Shown: positions 23,706-33,538, counted from the first letter of the stretch. The stretch: DNA of 64,000 nt from an uncultured Duncaniella sp. (GCF_910578445.1 NZ_CAJTQC010000013.1:1-64000); one strand, 5' to 3'. Program-made: numbers and translations. The notes: generated from the sequence alone by a model not told the origin.

Positions 23706-26167
23706 ATATATCATATAACTGGCTAAAAAAATACCTTGACTTCAATCTCAGCCCCGACGAACTCGCGGCCGCTCTCACCTCAATCGGTCTTGAAACCGGC
23801 TCGGTCGAGGAGGTTGAATCAATCCGCGGTGGCCTCCGCGGCATCGTGATCGGCAAGGTGCTCACCTGTGTCGAACATCCCAACAGCGACCATCTCCATA
23901 TCACCACAGTAGACCTCGGCGACGGCGCCGAAACACAGATTGTCTGCGGTGCGCCAAACGTGGCTGCCGGACAGACCGTGGTAGTGGCCACCGTCGGCAC
24001 TACACTCTACGACGGCGACAAGGAGTTTGCGATAAAAAAATCTAAAATCCGTGGCGTAGAGTCGTTCGGTATGATCTGCGCCGAGGATGAAATCGGAGTA
24101 GGAACGTCACACGACGGCATCATCGTCATCACCGACGATGTGAAGCCCGGCACACCTGCGGCCGAATTCTACGGTCTCACCTCGGACTATGTGCTTGAAG
24201 TGGACCTCACCCCCAACCGCATCGACGCTGCGTCGCACTATGGTGTGGCACGCGACCTCGCCGCATGGATGAACGCCCACACTGAAGCGGGCAATCTCCA
24301 CCGTCCGGAAGTCGAAGCCTTTGCCATCGACACTCCCGAAGGCGGCATAACCGTTGACGTTGAAAACACCGACGCATGTCCGCGCTACACCGGCGTGACA
24401 GTGCGTGGCGTGACAGTCAAGGAGTCTCCGAAGTGGCTCAAGGATGCACTTTCGACCATCGGACTGCGCCCGATCAACAATATTGTCGATATTACCAACT
24501 ATCTCCTCCACGGCATGGGGCAGCCGCTCCACTGCTTTGACGTGGCAAAAATCGCAGGCAATAAGATTGTGGTCAAGAATGCCCGCGAAGGCGAAAAGTT
24601 CACCACTCTCGACGGTGTGGAACATACGCTTGACTCACGCGACCTCATGATCTGCAACACGGAAGTCCCCATGTGTATAGCCGGTGTCTTCGGAGGTCTT
24701 GACTCAGGAGTGACCGAAGCCACCACAGATGTCTTCCTCGAAAGCGCATATTTCAACCCTACTTCCGTAAGAAAGACAGCACGCCGCCACGGTCTCAACA
24801 CCGACTCATCATTCCGCTTCGAGCGTGGAGTCGACCCCAACAACACCCTCTATGTGCTCAAACTCGCAGCCCTGATGGTCAAGGAACTCGCCGGAGGTGA
24901 AATCTGCGGACCTCTCTGCGACAACTATCCCTCGCATATCGAACCGGCCGAAGTCAGCCTCAGCTTCGAATATTTCGACAAGCTTATCGGCAAACACATC
25001 CCTGCCGACACTATCGTCTCAATCCTGAAAAGCCTTGAAATGGAGCTTACAGAAGTGACCGACGAAAAAGCCGACATGAAAGTGCCTACCTACCGCGTCG
25101 ATGTCACCCGTCCCTGCGACGTTGCCGAAGATGTGCTCCGCATCTATGGCTACAACAACGTGGAGATTTCAAGCTCGGTGCGTTCGGCATTATCTTCGCA
25201 GAGCTTCGAGGATCAGGACAACAAACTCCGCAACCTCATCAGCGAACAGCTGACAGCCGAAGGCTTCAACGAGATTCTCAACAACTCGCTCACAGCCGAG
25301 GCCTACTATACCGACCTTGCCGCTTATCCGGCCGACCATTGCGTCCGTCTGCTCAACCCGCTGAGCAACGACCTCAACGTAATGCGCCAGACTCTCCTTT
25401 TCGGAGGTCTTGAATCGCTCAGCCACAACATCAACCGCAAGATGGCTGACCTCGCCATGTATGAGTTCGGCAATGTCTACTTCTTCAATCCCGCGACCGA
25501 GGCGACTGCCGAAAACGTGCTTGCCCCCTACCGCGAGGCTTCGCGTCTGGCCATCTGGCTCACCGGCGCACTCCGTCCCGGCAACTGGGCACGCCCCGAA
25601 CAGCCTGCAACCGTCTACGACATGAAGGCTGTCGTGGCCAACATCCTCAACCGCCTTGGCATCAATCCGGCCGAAATCAAGCTCACGGCCTCGTCATGCG
25701 GTCTTTACTCGGCAGCGCTCGACATCAACACCCGCTCAGGCAAGAATCTCGGTACTCTCGGTGTGATAGCCAAAAAACTGGCTTCGAAATTCGACATCAA
25801 GCAGGAAGTCATCTACTGTGAACTCGACTGGCACGCACTTGTCAATCTGTCGCTGCGCAAGAAGGTAAGCTACTCACCACTCGCCAAGACCATGCCGGTC
25901 AAGAGAGACCTCGCCCTTCTGCTTGACAAGAGCGTCACACTCGATCAGGTCGAGGCAATCGTGCGCGAAAGCGAACGCCGCCTGCTCAAGAACGTGACAC
26001 TGTTTGACGTCTACGAAGGCAAGAATCTCCCGGAAGGCAAGAAATCATATGCGATAGCCCTTACCCTTCAGGACGACGAAAAGACCCTTCAGGACAAGCA
26101 GATCGAGGCTGTGATGAACAAAGTCATCGGAAATCTCACCAAGAAACTCGGTGCAGAACTCCGATAA
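23702..26167 (+). CDS. pheT: Phenylalanine--tRNA ligase beta subunit
   Basis: PheT is the large subunit of the alpha2-beta2 enzyme that charges tRNA-Phe and edits Tyr. The 821 residues include the start MNISYNWLKKYLDF typical of the phylum, an N-terminal tRNA-binding OB domain (GKVLTCVEHPNSDHLHI), the B3/B4 editing region, B5, the inactive synthetase-like core, and the C-terminal ferredoxin-fold anticodon-binding domain (SPLAKTMPVKRDLALLLD). Full length. The alpha subunit gene pheS is not in the window. A YebC gene follows by 78 bases. Confidence 0.96.
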   Translation: MNISYNWLKKYLDFNLSPDELAAALTSIGLETGSVEEVESIRGGLRGIVIGKVLTCVEHPNSDHLHITTVDLGDGAETQIVCGAPNVAAGQTVVVATVGTTLYDGDKEFAIKKSKIRGVESFGMICAEDEIGVGTSHDGIIVITDDVKPGTPAAEFYGLTSDYVLEVDLTPNRIDAASHYGVARDLAAWMNAHTEAGNLHRPEVEAFAIDTPEGGITVDVENTDACPRYTGVTVRGVTVKESPKWLKDALSTIGLRPINNIVDITNYLLHGMGQPLHCFDVAKIAGNKIVVKNAREGEKFTTLDGVEHTLDSRDLMICNTEVPMCIAGVFGGLDSGVTEATTDVFLESAYFNPTSVRKTARRHGLNTDSSFRFERGVDPNNTLYVLKLAALMVKELAGGEICGPLCDNYPSHIEPAEVSLSFEYFDKLIGKHIPADTIVSILKSLEMELTEVTDEKADMKVPTYRVDVTRPCDVAEDVLRIYGYNNVEISSSVRSALSSQSFEDQDNKLRNLISEQLTAEGFNEILNNSLTAEAYYTDLAAYPADHCVRLLNPLSNDLNVMRQTLLFGGLESLSHNINRKMADLAMYEFGNVYFFNPATEATAENVLAPYREASRLAIWLTGALRPGNWARPEQPATVYDMKAVVANILNRLGINPAEIKLTASSCGLYSAALDINTRSGKNLGTLGVIAKKLASKFDIKQEVIYCELDWHALVNLSLRKKVSYSPLAKTMPVKRDLALLLDKSVTLDQVEAIVRESERRLLKNVTLFDVYEGKNLPEGKKSYAIALTLQDDEKTLQDKQIEAVMNKVIGNLTKKLGAELR

Positions 26168-26245
26168 ACTGCGACAATCCGCCACACTCACTTAAGACAA
26201 AACAACAGAAAACAATAATAAAACTCAACTGTAACACTCACTATC

Positions 26246-26983
26246 ATGGGAAGAGCATTTGAATACCGCAAAGCACGCAAACTCAAACGCTGGGGTAACA
26301 TGTCGCGTACATTTACCCGCATAGGTAAGGAAATCACCATAGCTGCAAAGGCCGGCGGTCCTGATCCCTCCACCAACCCGCGTCTCCGCGCCCTCATGCA
26401 GAACGCTAAGGCTGCCAACATGCCCAAGGACACTGTCGAACGCGCTATCAAAAAAGCAACCGACAAGGACGCCGGCGACTACAAGGAAATCACTTATGAG
26501 GGATACGGCCCCCACGGCATCGCAATCTTCGTAGAAGCTGCAACCGACAACAATACACGCACCGTTGCAAACGTCCGTTCATATTTCACCAAACACGGCG
26601 GCAACCTCGGAACTCAGGGTTCGCTCACTTTCCTCTTCGACCACAAGAGCGTCTTCAAAATCAAACCCAAAGACGGCGTATCACTCGAAGACCTCGAACT
26701 CGAACTCATCGACTACGGTGTTGATGAACTCGAAGACATCGTCGACGACGAATCAGGCGAAGAGCAGGTGATTCTCTACGGTGCATTCGAAGAATACTCC
26801 AATATCCAGAAATATCTCGAAGACAACGGCTTCGAAATCATTTCGTCGGAATTCGAGCGTATCCCCAACGACCTCAAGGAAGTGACACCCGAACAGCGTG
26901 CGGCCATCGAAAAACTTCTCGAAAAAATCGAAGAAGACGAAGATGTGCAGAATGTGTTCCACAACATGAAGGAAGAGGATTAA
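26246..26983 (+). CDS. YebC/PmpR (TACO1)-family protein
   Basis: The 245-residue protein starts MGRAFEYRKARKLKRWG and has the family motifs KEITIAAKAGGPDPSTNPRL, ANMPKDTVERAIKKA, YEGYGPHGIAIFVE and NLGTQGSL. Family members act as transcription regulators or, more recently, as translation factors that relieve stalling at proline-rich stretches. The acidic C-terminus (EEDEDVQ...) is normal. It probably shares the pheT transcript and ends at a hairpin at 27017-27062. Confidence 0.93.
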   Translation: MGRAFEYRKARKLKRWGNMSRTFTRIGKEITIAAKAGGPDPSTNPRLRALMQNAKAANMPKDTVERAIKKATDKDAGDYKEITYEGYGPHGIAIFVEAATDNNTRTVANVRSYFTKHGGNLGTQGSLTFLFDHKSVFKIKPKDGVSLEDLELELIDYGVDELEDIVDDESGEEQVILYGAFEEYSNIQKYLEDNGFEIISSEFERIPNDLKEVTPEQRAAIEKLLEKIEEDEDVQNVFHNMKEED

Positions 26984-27016
26984 TCCTCCTGCCCTTGCAG
27001 AAAAAAATATCACTCT

Positions 27017-27062
27017 AAGGCGGAAGGAATGACCATTGCGACATGGTTGCTCCCTCCGCCTT
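27017..27062 (+). terminator. Imperfect hairpin terminator after the YebC-family gene
   Basis: AAGGCGGA (27017-27024) pairs with TCCGCCTT (27055-27062). Inner GGA/TCC and ACCAT/ATGGT stems lie between them. The T-run is short. Confidence 0.6.
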
Positions 27063-27123
27063 TCCATTATCCGTATTTCTACTCTCCATTCTCATATAAT
27101 CAACAGAGCATAACCCCAATCCA

Positions 27124-28755
27124 ATGTCGCAGGCCATAAAAACACCCTATCTTCCGGCATCCACATCCCTTGTCGCAAACATCACGGCAACGCTTATGGT
27201 CGTAGCCGGAATCTATCTCACATTTTCGGGACTACGCTACATCGATCCGGGACAGGACGAACTCTATCAGGCTCTATGTGTGAGAGGCTATGCCGACTCT
27301 CCGCTGGCCATGCTGACATTCCGCATCGGCGCTCTGTGGTGTGAAATATTCGGCGACCGCCTTTTGGCTCTGCGTGGCCTCATGTCACTCTGTCATCTGA
27401 CATCCATCGGTCTCGGATGTGCCTATTTCTATCACCGCACACACAAAATGATTCCATGCGCCTTCCTCTTCATGCTGCTATCAGGCATGTCGACCTACAC
27501 GGCCATGTTTATCTACAACTGGGACACCGGAGCATATCCGTTCATCCTACTTAGCCTGTTGGCCACCTTATATTATATGTCGGCCAAGACACCGGTGGCG
27601 GCCGCATTCATCGGAATAAGCAGCGCACTGATGGTCCTGAGCCGGATACCTACAATCTGCATACTCCCGCTTTTTCCGGTAATCATAGTCCGTACCGCGC
27701 TGAAATCCGGTTCAGTCCGCAGGCCGTCGGTCATTATAACCCGCGATTTGCTCACAGGTATTGTCGCATTTGTCTTGACCGCGACAATAACAATCATGCT
27801 GATGTGCGGTATGGAAACGTATATCCGATCATGGAATCCCGACAACATTATAACGGGACACACCTCCATCTCCGATTATCTCGGACGCCTTGTAGAGCTG
27901 GGAATACCCAACCTGCTCCTGTGGGGTGTGACAGGATTGCTCTATCTTGCCTCATGGCTGATTGTAAAATTCAGGCAGACACTTTTTGCCATAATAGCCT
28001 CCATATTCTCAATCATCGCCATAGTCGCAGTCGCCTCTGTCCTGCTCAACAAAATTGATGCGCCTACAGCAGACTTCGGAATCGCTCAGGGGACATTGGT
28101 CATCACCTTGCTCTATCTCCCCATCAGACGACGATTCATCGACCCGGCCACAGCATGTCCGTCCGACAGACTATGGACTATTGTCGCGTTCTCGCTTGTT
28201 GCAGCCGTCGGGTCTAACGGAATTGCCGAACGCCCTCTCGCACTGCCATTGATTCCGATTGTCTGCGCATACATCTATCCCTACAGAAACCTGACAATCA
28301 GCTGCTACTTTATAATCCTGATGCTGCTGACTCTTAAGATGAGCCTCGGCATCACAAGAAATAACCGTGAGACACATCAACTGACCACATCACTTGAACG
28401 GTTCGAGGGTCTGAAGTTTTCCAAACAGGCCATGCAGCTGTGGAAACCGATAATAGCCACCGTCAACACCCTTCAGGCCGAGGGACACACAGTCAGATTC
28501 TGGGGGCTGTATAAATATCACTTCCAGTATGCTTTCAATTCAGACTGCACGCGCACCCACAACCTCTACCACTACGATGAGGAGATTCCGGAAATACGCT
28601 CTGCGGTGGTCAGCGAACTTTCAGAGAGCGATGCAGTGATATTCCGGGGTGACATGCGGTGGGACAGACCATGTATGAAAACAATCGACGAACTCATAAA
28701 ACTCGGATTCCGCCCCGTCAGAATCAGCGATGAGTACAGCCTTCTTCTAAAATAG
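27124..28755 (+). CDS. Polytopic membrane protein, possibly a GT-C-type glycosyltransferase
   Basis: The 543-residue protein has about 10-12 hydrophobic helices and a soluble C-terminal part of about 130 residues. An acidic motif in the first external loop (DPGQDELYQ, near residues 42-50) resembles the catalytic loop of GT-C enzymes, which use polyprenyl-phosphate sugars. No closer family is recognised. It stands alone between the YebC-family and AlkD-like genes. Confidence 0.6.
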   Translation: MSQAIKTPYLPASTSLVANITATLMVVAGIYLTFSGLRYIDPGQDELYQALCVRGYADSPLAMLTFRIGALWCEIFGDRLLALRGLMSLCHLTSIGLGCAYFYHRTHKMIPCAFLFMLLSGMSTYTAMFIYNWDTGAYPFILLSLLATLYYMSAKTPVAAAFIGISSALMVLSRIPTICILPLFPVIIVRTALKSGSVRRPSVIITRDLLTGIVAFVLTATITIMLMCGMETYIRSWNPDNIITGHTSISDYLGRLVELGIPNLLLWGVTGLLYLASWLIVKFRQTLFAIIASIFSIIAIVAVASVLLNKIDAPTADFGIAQGTLVITLLYLPIRRRFIDPATACPSDRLWTIVAFSLVAAVGSNGIAERPLALPLIPIVCAYIYPYRNLTISCYFIILMLLTLKMSLGITRNNRETHQLTTSLERFEGLKFSKQAMQLWKPIIATVNTLQAEGHTVRFWGLYKYHFQYAFNSDCTRTHNLYHYDEEIPEIRSAVVSELSESDAVIFRGDMRWDRPCMKTIDELIKLGFRPVRISDEYSLLLK

Positions 28756-28805
28756 GTCTCTGACACACAAATCAATACACTATAGAAATATGGCTGTCAA
28801 TCACG

Positions 28806-29354
28806 CTATTCCTCGTCAAGCATAAACTTTATCTCGTCGAACATACTCTGGCAGACGGGACGTGTCAGGGCGCAGTCGGCCTGAATTTCAGCCTCGACAA
28901 AAGGCCTGATTTCAGCCGGACGGCTATATAGCATATTGAACATCAGCCGGAATCCGCCGTAACGCTCCATTTCATCTGACGAAGCGACGGCATCGACCGC
29001 AACATCCATTGCAAACGGCAGATGTCGCAACAATCTGTGGCAAAGTATATCGGCAACCTCCGTCGTGATGCACTCGCGCAGCATTTCTGACGCACGCTCG
29101 CGCGTCATTGCCTCGCGCGGATAAATCATCGGAGCGAGCAGCATGCTTTCCCTTGTGCGCGAGTCGGCCCAGAATTCCTCAGCCAGAGCCTGCGAAGGCT
29201 CTATCTCAGAGGCTATCTCAACAATCTGCGGAAGATTTAACCCGAACACCATTTTATACTGCAATCCACCCTTGCGGATTGTGTCGGCCACAATACCGTT
29301 GCGCATCGCAAAAAGGCGGCGTTTGATTTCCTGTATCTGATTGAATCTGGTCAT
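28806..29354 (-). CDS. HEAT-repeat protein, DNA alkylation repair (AlkD) family-like
   Basis: The 182 residues are almost entirely helical. The segment FWADSRTRESMLLAPMIYP looks like the core of AlkD-type HEAT repeats. AlkD proteins excise bulky or cationic alkylated bases. This copy is shorter than typical AlkD (about 230 residues), and I cannot locate the catalytic Asp with confidence, so it may be a non-catalytic relative. It is convergent with the upstream membrane protein (50 bases) and divergent from the patatin gene. Confidence 0.55.
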   Translation of the reverse strand: MTRFNQIQEIKRRLFAMRNGIVADTIRKGGLQYKMVFGLNLPQIVEIASEIEPSQALAEEFWADSRTRESMLLAPMIYPREAMTRERASEMLRECITTEVADILCHRLLRHLPFAMDVAVDAVASSDEMERYGGFRLMFNMLYSRPAEIRPFVEAEIQADCALTRPVCQSMFDEIKFMLDEE

Positions 29355-29493
29355 AAAAATATATTACATTCGTCGGCATGAACATGGCCACAAACATAGC
29401 CATACAACAAAAATAGTCTTTTTTAATCATTTTTCATAATTGGATTGTTAAAAATATATTATCCATCACGTTCCAAATTATTTATAATCATCT

Positions 29494-31923
29494 ATGCGAC
29501 ATTTCATACTTGTGACCATTGCCCTGACATGCCTCATTTCAACCACACTCCATGCCGCCGACAACAGTCCTGAACCTATTCCGGTCGTGACCGCCGAGGG
29601 ATATATGACTGCCGGAGGAGGAATCGGAACTCCACCGCGCCCCGACCGACCGAGCGTTGGACTTGTGTTGAGCGGAGGCGGTGCGAAAGGAATCGGGCAC
29701 ATAGGTTTCATACAAGCCCTCGAAGACAACGACATCCCCATCGACTACATTACAGGCACGTCAATGGGTGCAATCGTCGGAGGTCTCTACGCATCGGGGT
29801 TCACTCCGAAGGAGATGCTTGAGCTTATCGCCTCGAAAGGCTTCGCATACTGGAGCACAGGTAAAATCGATCCGGCATACACATATTTCTACTCCTCACA
29901 CCACGACACTCCGTCGTTCGTGACCCTGAATCTCGGCAAGGATTCCACACAAATCACCTCCGTGCTGCCGATAAGTCTCATCAACCCTATCCCGATGAAC
30001 TACGCCTTCATCGAGATATTTTCACCGTACACCGTTCAGTGCGGGGCGGACTTCAACAATCTTTTCGTACCCTTGCGCACGGTCACTTCCGATGTCTATG
30101 CCAAACATAAAGTCGTGCTCGGACGCGGACCGCTGAGCGACGCCGTCAGGATGTCAATGTCGTTCCCGATGATTTTCGAACCGATTCTGCTCAACGGTGT
30201 GCCGATGTATGACGGAGGAATCTATGACAACTATCCCGTCGACGTGATGATGGATGAATTCAATCCTGATTTCGTCATAGGCTCAAACGTAGGCTCAGGA
30301 AAATCAGCGCCTGATTCGCGCAACATGATGGACCAGCTTGAAGAAATGATCATGCAGCCCAACAACTATCCGTTTCCAACCGACAAGGGTGTGAACGTCA
30401 GGATAAATCTTGACGAATTCGGGCTGCTCGCCTTTGACAAATATCAGGAGATATATGACATAGGCTACCGCCGCGGACTTGAAGTCATGGATTCAATCAA
30501 AGCCAAGATAAAAGTACGAGTCCCGAAAGCAACCGTCGAAGCATCGCGAGAGAAATTCAAGGCCGCGACACCCGAGGTGAAAATCAACCAAGTATCAGTC
30601 CACGGTGGGACAGCGATTGAAGACGCCTTTCTGCGTTCGGCATTCGGCCACCGCACCGAGCCTATGACACTCGAAGAAGGACGGTCGGCATATTACCGCG
30701 CAATCAGTTCCGACAAACTTCAGAATTTCGTGCCGACTCCTCTCTACAATGTGCGCGACAGCATGATAGACCTCAGTTTCGAAGCAATCATAAAAGACCC
30801 GTTCTCTGTCGGAGTGGGAGGCTACATATCATCCTCGACCAACAGCATGCTCTTTTTCAACGCCGGCTACAACACGCTTAATTTCAACTCAATCAAAACC
30901 AACCTGAACGCATGGCTCGGACAAAGCTATCTGGCCGTGGAGGGTGACTTCAGCTTTACGCTCAACACCCGTCGGCCATCGGCTCTGCATATGAAAATCG
31001 TCAGCTCACGCCAGAAATATCATGAGACTGAAAAGCTCTTCTATCAGATTCACGAACCTGATTTCATACGTAAGTCCGAGTCTTTCGTGCGCGCTTTCTA
31101 TTCAACCGCCCCGACTCTGCGCTCCATATTCACCGCCGGTCTCGCCTACGGTCATCTGACCGACCGCTACCACGTCGACACGAGCGAGGGGCAGTCGAAT
31201 CCCAATCATGAGAAAGGCATCTTCGACCTCGGCCAGATTTTCGCCGTATGGGAAAAGAATACACTCGACAATACCTATGCCCCCACTTCGGGCATCGATC
31301 TGAGAGCTTCGGTCAGAGGCATAGCAGGAAAATACCGCTATCGGCCGTCGGGCGACTCCGGACGAAACAGCGACCGCAACATCAAATGGATTCAGGCCCA
31401 CATTACCGCCGCCGACTATCTTGACATCAGCAAGCGTTTCTCGCTCGGTCTGACCGGACAGGCATTATTGTCGACACGCAAACTGCTTCCCGGCTATGAT
31501 GCGTCAATCGTCGCGTCTGAAGCGTTTCATCCCACACCTGCAAGCTACAACAGTTTCAATGCCAAGCTCCGTGCAAATTCATTTCTGACAGCCGGAGTTG
31601 TGCCTATTCTGAAACTCTCAGGTACATTTCAGCTCAGAGGCTCATTCCACTGCTTCATGCCGATACGCAAAATCACCTATGGACTGCCGGCCGACAGCAA
31701 TTATGATGACACAGGAAGCCATCTCCTCGCTCCGCCGGAAGCCACTGCAAAATATGGAAAATGGTTAAGCAATCTGGAATTTTTCGGAGAGCTTCAAGCC
31801 GTGCTGGCACTTCCGTTCGGTTCGGTAAGCGCCTATGGCAACTACACCTCAGCCCATGACAGCAACTGGAATTTCGGCATCTCAATCGGAGCATTCATCC
31901 TCGCCCCGAAGTTCTTTGATTAG
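29494..31923 (+). CDS. Patatin-like phospholipase with C-terminal beta-barrel (type Vd-like)
   Basis: The 809-residue protein has a signal peptide (1-21) and a patatin lipase domain: GLVLSGGGAKGIGHIG as oxyanion loop, nucleophile Ser90 in GTSMG, and Asp240 in YDGG. A POTRA-like stretch lies near residues 350-420 and a C-terminal outer-membrane barrel ends in PKFFD. This resembles PlpD-type proteins, which display or release a phospholipase. It stops only 12 bases from the convergent HAD gene. Confidence 0.88.
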   Translation: MRHFILVTIALTCLISTTLHAADNSPEPIPVVTAEGYMTAGGGIGTPPRPDRPSVGLVLSGGGAKGIGHIGFIQALEDNDIPIDYITGTSMGAIVGGLYASGFTPKEMLELIASKGFAYWSTGKIDPAYTYFYSSHHDTPSFVTLNLGKDSTQITSVLPISLINPIPMNYAFIEIFSPYTVQCGADFNNLFVPLRTVTSDVYAKHKVVLGRGPLSDAVRMSMSFPMIFEPILLNGVPMYDGGIYDNYPVDVMMDEFNPDFVIGSNVGSGKSAPDSRNMMDQLEEMIMQPNNYPFPTDKGVNVRINLDEFGLLAFDKYQEIYDIGYRRGLEVMDSIKAKIKVRVPKATVEASREKFKAATPEVKINQVSVHGGTAIEDAFLRSAFGHRTEPMTLEEGRSAYYRAISSDKLQNFVPTPLYNVRDSMIDLSFEAIIKDPFSVGVGGYISSSTNSMLFFNAGYNTLNFNSIKTNLNAWLGQSYLAVEGDFSFTLNTRRPSALHMKIVSSRQKYHETEKLFYQIHEPDFIRKSESFVRAFYSTAPTLRSIFTAGLAYGHLTDRYHVDTSEGQSNPNHEKGIFDLGQIFAVWEKNTLDNTYAPTSGIDLRASVRGIAGKYRYRPSGDSGRNSDRNIKWIQAHITAADYLDISKRFSLGLTGQALLSTRKLLPGYDASIVASEAFHPTPASYNSFNAKLRANSFLTAGVVPILKLSGTFQLRGSFHCFMPIRKITYGLPADSNYDDTGSHLLAPPEATAKYGKWLSNLEFFGELQAVLALPFGSVSAYGNYTSAHDSNWNFGISIGAFILAPKFFD

Positions 31924-31935
31924 TCCGTCTCCCCC

Positions 31936-32607
31936 CTATCCTGCCGGTGGCCACTGCCGTCCATCAATCATGAATGTCTTACAGCCGAGTGTTCGGGCAG
32001 GGACGATGTCCTTGCTGTAGCTGTCGCCGACCACAAGCACCTGAGCAGGCGGCAGTCCGAGCGCCTCCACTCCCATACGGAATATGGCCGGATCAGGTTT
32101 CCTGACACCGACCACGGCGCTCTCAATCACAGACAGGAAATAACGGCCGATACCGAAATCCTCAAGCACGGCATTGATATTTCCATAAAAATTCGAGACG
32201 AGCACCATCGGATAGCAGGGGGCAAGCTTTCGGAGAACGGCGGCCGACTCGCCGACACACTCACGTGCATGGTCATAGCAGTAGCCGGCAATCTCGTCGG
32301 TCTTTTCAAGCAATGATTCAGCAATACATCCCCTTTCTGACAAGCGCTGCAATTCGATAGCGATTTTCTTTTCCATCAGCTCGCGGAAAGTATCGCCGGG
32401 AACTACAATCCTATTTGCAGCCAAAGCCCTCTCGGCATAGACATAGGCATCAATAAAATCATCTATGCCGACACTTACCCCGGCCTTGCCATAAGCCTCG
32501 CGTATGATATGACTCCAATGGTCGCCATGCGAGTCAAGCGTCCCGCCATAGTCAAAGATAATGCCCTTGACATCATGGTCGATTATCAACGATTCAATAG
32601 TCCCCAT
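31936..32607 (-). CDS. HAD-superfamily protein at the end of the lipid cluster
   Basis: The 223-residue protein carries HAD motif I as IIFDYGGTLDSHG, motif III/IV region VVGDSYSKDIVPAR and a helical cap. The second Asp of the usual DxDxT motif is Gly here (D-Y-G-G-T), so ordinary phosphatase activity is uncertain. I take ATG 32607, since the longer version needs a TTG. Its start lies 14 bases inside the preceding phosphatidyltransferase gene, suggesting translational coupling and a role in the same pathway (inference). Confidence 0.78.
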   Translation of the reverse strand: MGTIESLIIDHDVKGIIFDYGGTLDSHGDHWSHIIREAYGKAGVSVGIDDFIDAYVYAERALAANRIVVPGDTFRELMEKKIAIELQRLSERGCIAESLLEKTDEIAGYCYDHARECVGESAAVLRKLAPCYPMVLVSNFYGNINAVLEDFGIGRYFLSVIESAVVGVRKPDPAIFRMGVEALGLPPAQVLVVGDSYSKDIVPARTLGCKTFMIDGRQWPPAG

Positions 32608-33538
32608 TCTCAAGTCTAAGCGTCAGACGACGGCAAAAGTGTTCATGACGCACAATCATGTAGACGAGCAGCGCGTTGAACACCGTAAGCTCGGCTATGA
32701 AGTAAATCCACGGCTGCCCGATGAACAATGTTGTGAAAAGAGTAATCACACGCCAGTTGAACGACAGAATATTGGTATATTTCATCAGCGGAAGCGATTC
32801 CCGACGAAAATCATCACGGAAAGACTGAGGAATATTGCCCGACGGGAAACGGCGGTGCAATTCGCGCCGTAGAGCCTGCAATGCAGGAGATGTGGCCTCC
32901 TGCTGACGGGTGTAGGCCAGATAGAATCCCATGGTAAGCCGTTTCCAGAAATTGCTTTTCCATGTGACACCGCTTTCTGCCAGCTGACGGCGCAGCTGGC
33001 TCACGCTGTCGAGCTCGCTGCCGTCCTCACCTTTCAGAAAATAAAGATGGAACTGACGGTAATAATCGGCCATCGCAGCCTGCTTCGTATGGCAGATTCC
33101 CGTCACACAGGCTATAATCCATATGACCCACGGATGGTCGCCAAAGAATGCGGAGAAGTGGATTTCACGGAAAACGATGGCAAGATAGATGGTGACAAAC
33201 CAGAAGTCGCCACAAAGACCGTCGAGTATGCGGCCTATGCGCGAATACTGCTTCGTCAGACGTGCGAGCTGGCCGTCGGCGCTGTCAAACGAATTGGCCC
33301 ACACCAGCAGCAGCATGCCTATGACATTAAGTTTAAGCTCCGGAAAGTAGAACAACACCCCTGCACCTATCCCAAGGAAAATAGCAGCGATGGTGATGGC
33401 ATTGGGACTCACACCGAAGCGCGCCGCCAACCGGGCCCACATGAAACCGATGGGCCGGTAGAAAGCGAGGTCGATGTGTTCCTCTGTGTCCATTGACTTC
33501 AGCGAACGCTGATAGTCATCCTTGTGGAGCTGATTCAT
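32594..33538 (-). CDS. CDP-alcohol phosphatidyltransferase family protein (variant motif)
   Basis: The 314-residue integral membrane protein has the signature DGQLARLTKQYSRIGRILD (from about residue 88). The final catalytic Asp of the canonical DGx2ARx8Gx3Dx3D pattern is shifted by one: LDGLCGD, spacing D-x4-D. A large loop (about 150-220) separates the helix pairs. Such enzymes join a CDP-activated group to an alcohol. Start ATG 33538 gives a TGATG junction with the PAP2 gene. The substrate is unknown; in this cluster it would be an alternative headgroup step. Confidence 0.82.
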   Translation of the reverse strand: MNQLHKDDYQRSLKSMDTEEHIDLAFYRPIGFMWARLAARFGVSPNAITIAAIFLGIGAGVLFYFPELKLNVIGMLLLVWANSFDSADGQLARLTKQYSRIGRILDGLCGDFWFVTIYLAIVFREIHFSAFFGDHPWVIWIIACVTGICHTKQAAMADYYRQFHLYFLKGEDGSELDSVSQLRRQLAESGVTWKSNFWKRLTMGFYLAYTRQQEATSPALQALRRELHRRFPSGNIPQSFRDDFRRESLPLMKYTNILSFNWRVITLFTTLFIGQPWIYFIAELTVFNALLVYMIVRHEHFCRRLTLRLENGDY

